Shown: positions 62,658 to 64,000 of the stretch, piece after piece
Position numbering within the stretch: position 1 is the stretch's first letter
Layout: each line of letters opens with the position of its first letter
Assembly (NCBI GenBank): GCA_038373865.1
Contig: JAXGGA010001041.1
Coordinates: 62,001 to 126,000 of the forward strand
Direction: 5' to 3'
Length of the DNA: 64,000 nt
Origin: Uloborus plumipes
Taxonomy: Eukaryota > Arthropoda > Arachnida > Araneae > Uloboridae
Program-made: the position numbers and the translations under genes
The notes under the pieces: model-generated
What the model saw: only the letters and a program-made list of their open reading frames with translations
What the model was told of the DNA's origin: nothing
Databases searched by the model: none

Positions 62658-64000
62658 TTAAATAAAAGATTTCCAAATGTTCGGGAAAGGAGAGGTGCTA
62701 GACAGATCATTGACAACTAAATCAGAATTTTTCCAGATATAATAGGATTCCCAAAAATCTAAATCAAAAATCGAAGAACAACTATGGATAATTTTTGCAG
62801 AGGAAAAATCAAAAATATGGTCACATGACCAACAATGTTGGGCAATGGAAGAGCGTTTGAAATCCTGTTTTTTAACACAATTTTCATGTTCTTTAACACG
62901 GAATTTTAAAGCGCGTCGTGTCTGTTCTATATATGTTAATTTACATTGGCATGAAATATTATAAATACCCCATCTATTAAGACCCTGAACAGGATGTTTG
63001 AGTTGCGAAAATTGTAATTTGTTCACTGGAGAAAAGGCGACCGAAAAATTGAACTTTTTTAAAATTCTGGCAATCTGAAAGCTGATTCTGGGAAAATATG
63101 GTAAAACAACGGTGTTGGAATAGTTCTCACAATTAGGTGTTTGATTTCGACCAGTAGGATTGATTAATTTCTTATAAATGTTATCTATGACACTGACTGT
63201 GAACCTCCGGTCCATAGCAATGCTTTTCAAATAATTAAGCTCAGCAGAAAGTAAACTAGAATTGGAACAAATGGACAAAGCACGGGAAACAAAAGTTCTA
63301 AAAACAGCTAATTTTTGTTTGGGGGGATGAGCAGATAATTTATGCGGCGGAAGAGTAACGGCAAAGGGTTTGGGAAAAACAGTAGTGTCGATAGTATTAT
63401 CTTGACGAGTGATGGAAATATCCAGAAAAGAGAGATGACAGTCAGATTCAACTTCTATCGTGAATTGGATGTGCGGGTCTATGGAATTTAACACAGATAA
63501 AAGATTGTCATGGTCACGGAGAGACGAGTCCAAAAAAACAAACACATCGTCAACATACCTTACGTAAAAATCGAACTGTAAAACCCTAAATAATTTGACC
63601 TCGAAATAATGCATATATATATCGCTTAAAATTGGACTAAGAGGGTTGCCCATCGAAAGACCATCAGACATACGGAAAAAATTGTTATCAAAAATAAAGG
63701 TGTTTTGTTCCAAGCAGGCGCGAGTTAAGTTACATAATTCACTGATTTCAAAATGTGAAAAATGATGTTCAGACATTCTTATTTTTAGGCAATCTAACGC
63801 ACCTTCAACAGGCACGTTAGTAAACAAAGATTTTACGTCGAAAGAAGCCATTATGTGGTTGTTAATATGGAAACTATGGAGTTTATTGACAAATTCTGTG
63901 GAGTTCTTGACGGTAAAACTGTTGCTGGACAGGAGAGGTGAAAAGACAGAAACCAAAAACTTAGCCTTTTTGTAGGATGCAGTATCAATATTGGAAACTA
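62658..64000 (-). CDS. Penelope-like reverse transcriptase / GIY-YIG endonuclease, partial
   Basis: No internal stop. The frame runs in from the window edge with SNIDTASYKKAKFLVSVFSP. Counting from 63956 as residue 1: FDVKSLFTNVP at 39-49, GLSMGNPLSP at 99-108, and the catalytic YVDD at 134-137. The C-terminal GIY-YIG nuclease starts GIYNISCQC at 330. Its second motif reads YIEQT (342-346) where the family has YIGQT, with Arg353 in LKFRVKEH and a candidate catalytic Glu at 403. Reverse transcriptase plus this nuclease defines canonical Penelope-like elements, which copy themselves into chromosomal nicks. The long intact frame suggests recent insertion, but the Gly-to-Glu change may disable the nuclease. 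It is not a host gene. Confidence 0.9.
   Translation of the reverse strand, partial: VSNIDTASYKKAKFLVSVFSPLLSSNSFTVKNSTEFVNKLHSFHINNHIMASFDVKSLFTNVPVEGALDCLKIRMSEHHFSHFEISELCNLTRACLEQNTFIFDNNFFRMSDGLSMGNPLSPILSDIYMHYFEVKLFRVLQFDFYVRYVDDVFVFLDSSLRDHDNLLSVLNSIDPHIQFTIEVESDCHLSFLDISITRQDNTIDTTVFPKPFAVTLPPHKLSAHPPKQKLAVFRTFVSRALSICSNSSLLSAELNYLKSIAMDRRFTVSVIDNIYKKLINPTGRNQTPNCENYSNTVVLPYFPRISFQIARILKKFNFSVAFSPVNKLQFSQLKHPVQGLNRWGIYNISCQCKLTYIEQTRRALKFRVKEHENCVKKQDFKRSSIAQHCWSCDHIFDFSSAKIIHSCSSIFDLDFWESYYIWKNSDLVVNDLSSTSPFPNIWKSFI

Larger units (their letters stand above)
62440..64000 (-). mobile_element. Penelope-like retroelement, 3' part, open at the window edge
   Basis: On the minus strand: reverse transcriptase and GIY-YIG endonuclease coding (62658 to beyond 64000), then a 3' untranslated part with a hammerhead-like motif. 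It is antisense to the host gene in intron 11. The coding frame is still open at base 64000, so the 5' part lies outside. Confidence 0.9.

Noticed and set aside
62456..62716. Minus-strand 86-codon frame downstream of the Penelope-like gene
   Set aside because: Out of frame with the retroelement protein and overlapping its 3' end and the hammerhead motif; no domain seen.

Overview
This is a strongly AT-rich, intron-dominated stretch of animal nuclear DNA. Long introns with GT/AG splice sites, many cut-and-paste DNA transposons, a Penelope-like element and a CR1-like LINE fragment fit an arthropod. The LINE and Penelope types would suit a chelicerate, but that is only a guess. No rRNA, tRNA, CRISPR array or prokaryotic feature was seen.

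One host gene is visible, on the + strand, open at both ends. Eleven exons between 4595 and 62179 join in one continuous frame (2171 coding bases, about 723 codons). They encode a long, disordered, proline-rich and acidic middle region, then a lysine/arginine-rich stretch, then the start of a RhoGAP domain with the arginine finger in GIYRVPGN. The best match is the p190 RhoGAP family (Drosophila RhoGAPp190, vertebrate ARHGAP35/ARHGAP5). The N-terminal GTPase-like and FF regions would lie upstream, and the rest of the GAP domain downstream. One intron (12335-42540) is about 30 kb and holds much of the repeat load.

Layout: 1-4594 is upstream intron with a long terminal-inverted-repeat (TIR) element and a TTAA-flanked palindrome. 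4595-12334 holds exons 1-3 plus a foldback and a hAT-like element. 12335-42540 is the giant intron: LINE fragment, pogo-like MITEs, foldbacks, a palindromic mariner split by a 4.08 kb hAT element, a frameshifted mariner, and a Tc1 element broken by (TA)n and a hAT-like element. 42541-47256 holds exons 4-6 with a Penelope 3'-end relic and an interrupted MITE. 47257-54533 holds a three-level nest (palindromic Tc1, then hAT, then TTAA element). 54534-62179 holds exons 7-11. 62180-64000 holds the 3' part of a Penelope-like element, antisense to the host gene, with a hammerhead-ribozyme-like 3' end.

No new defence or metabolic system was found. The most notable material is the nested and palindromic transposon architecture, where intact target-site duplications allow insertion order to be read, and the two hammerhead-like Penelope termini. 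All homology calls come from reading motifs; no database search was run.
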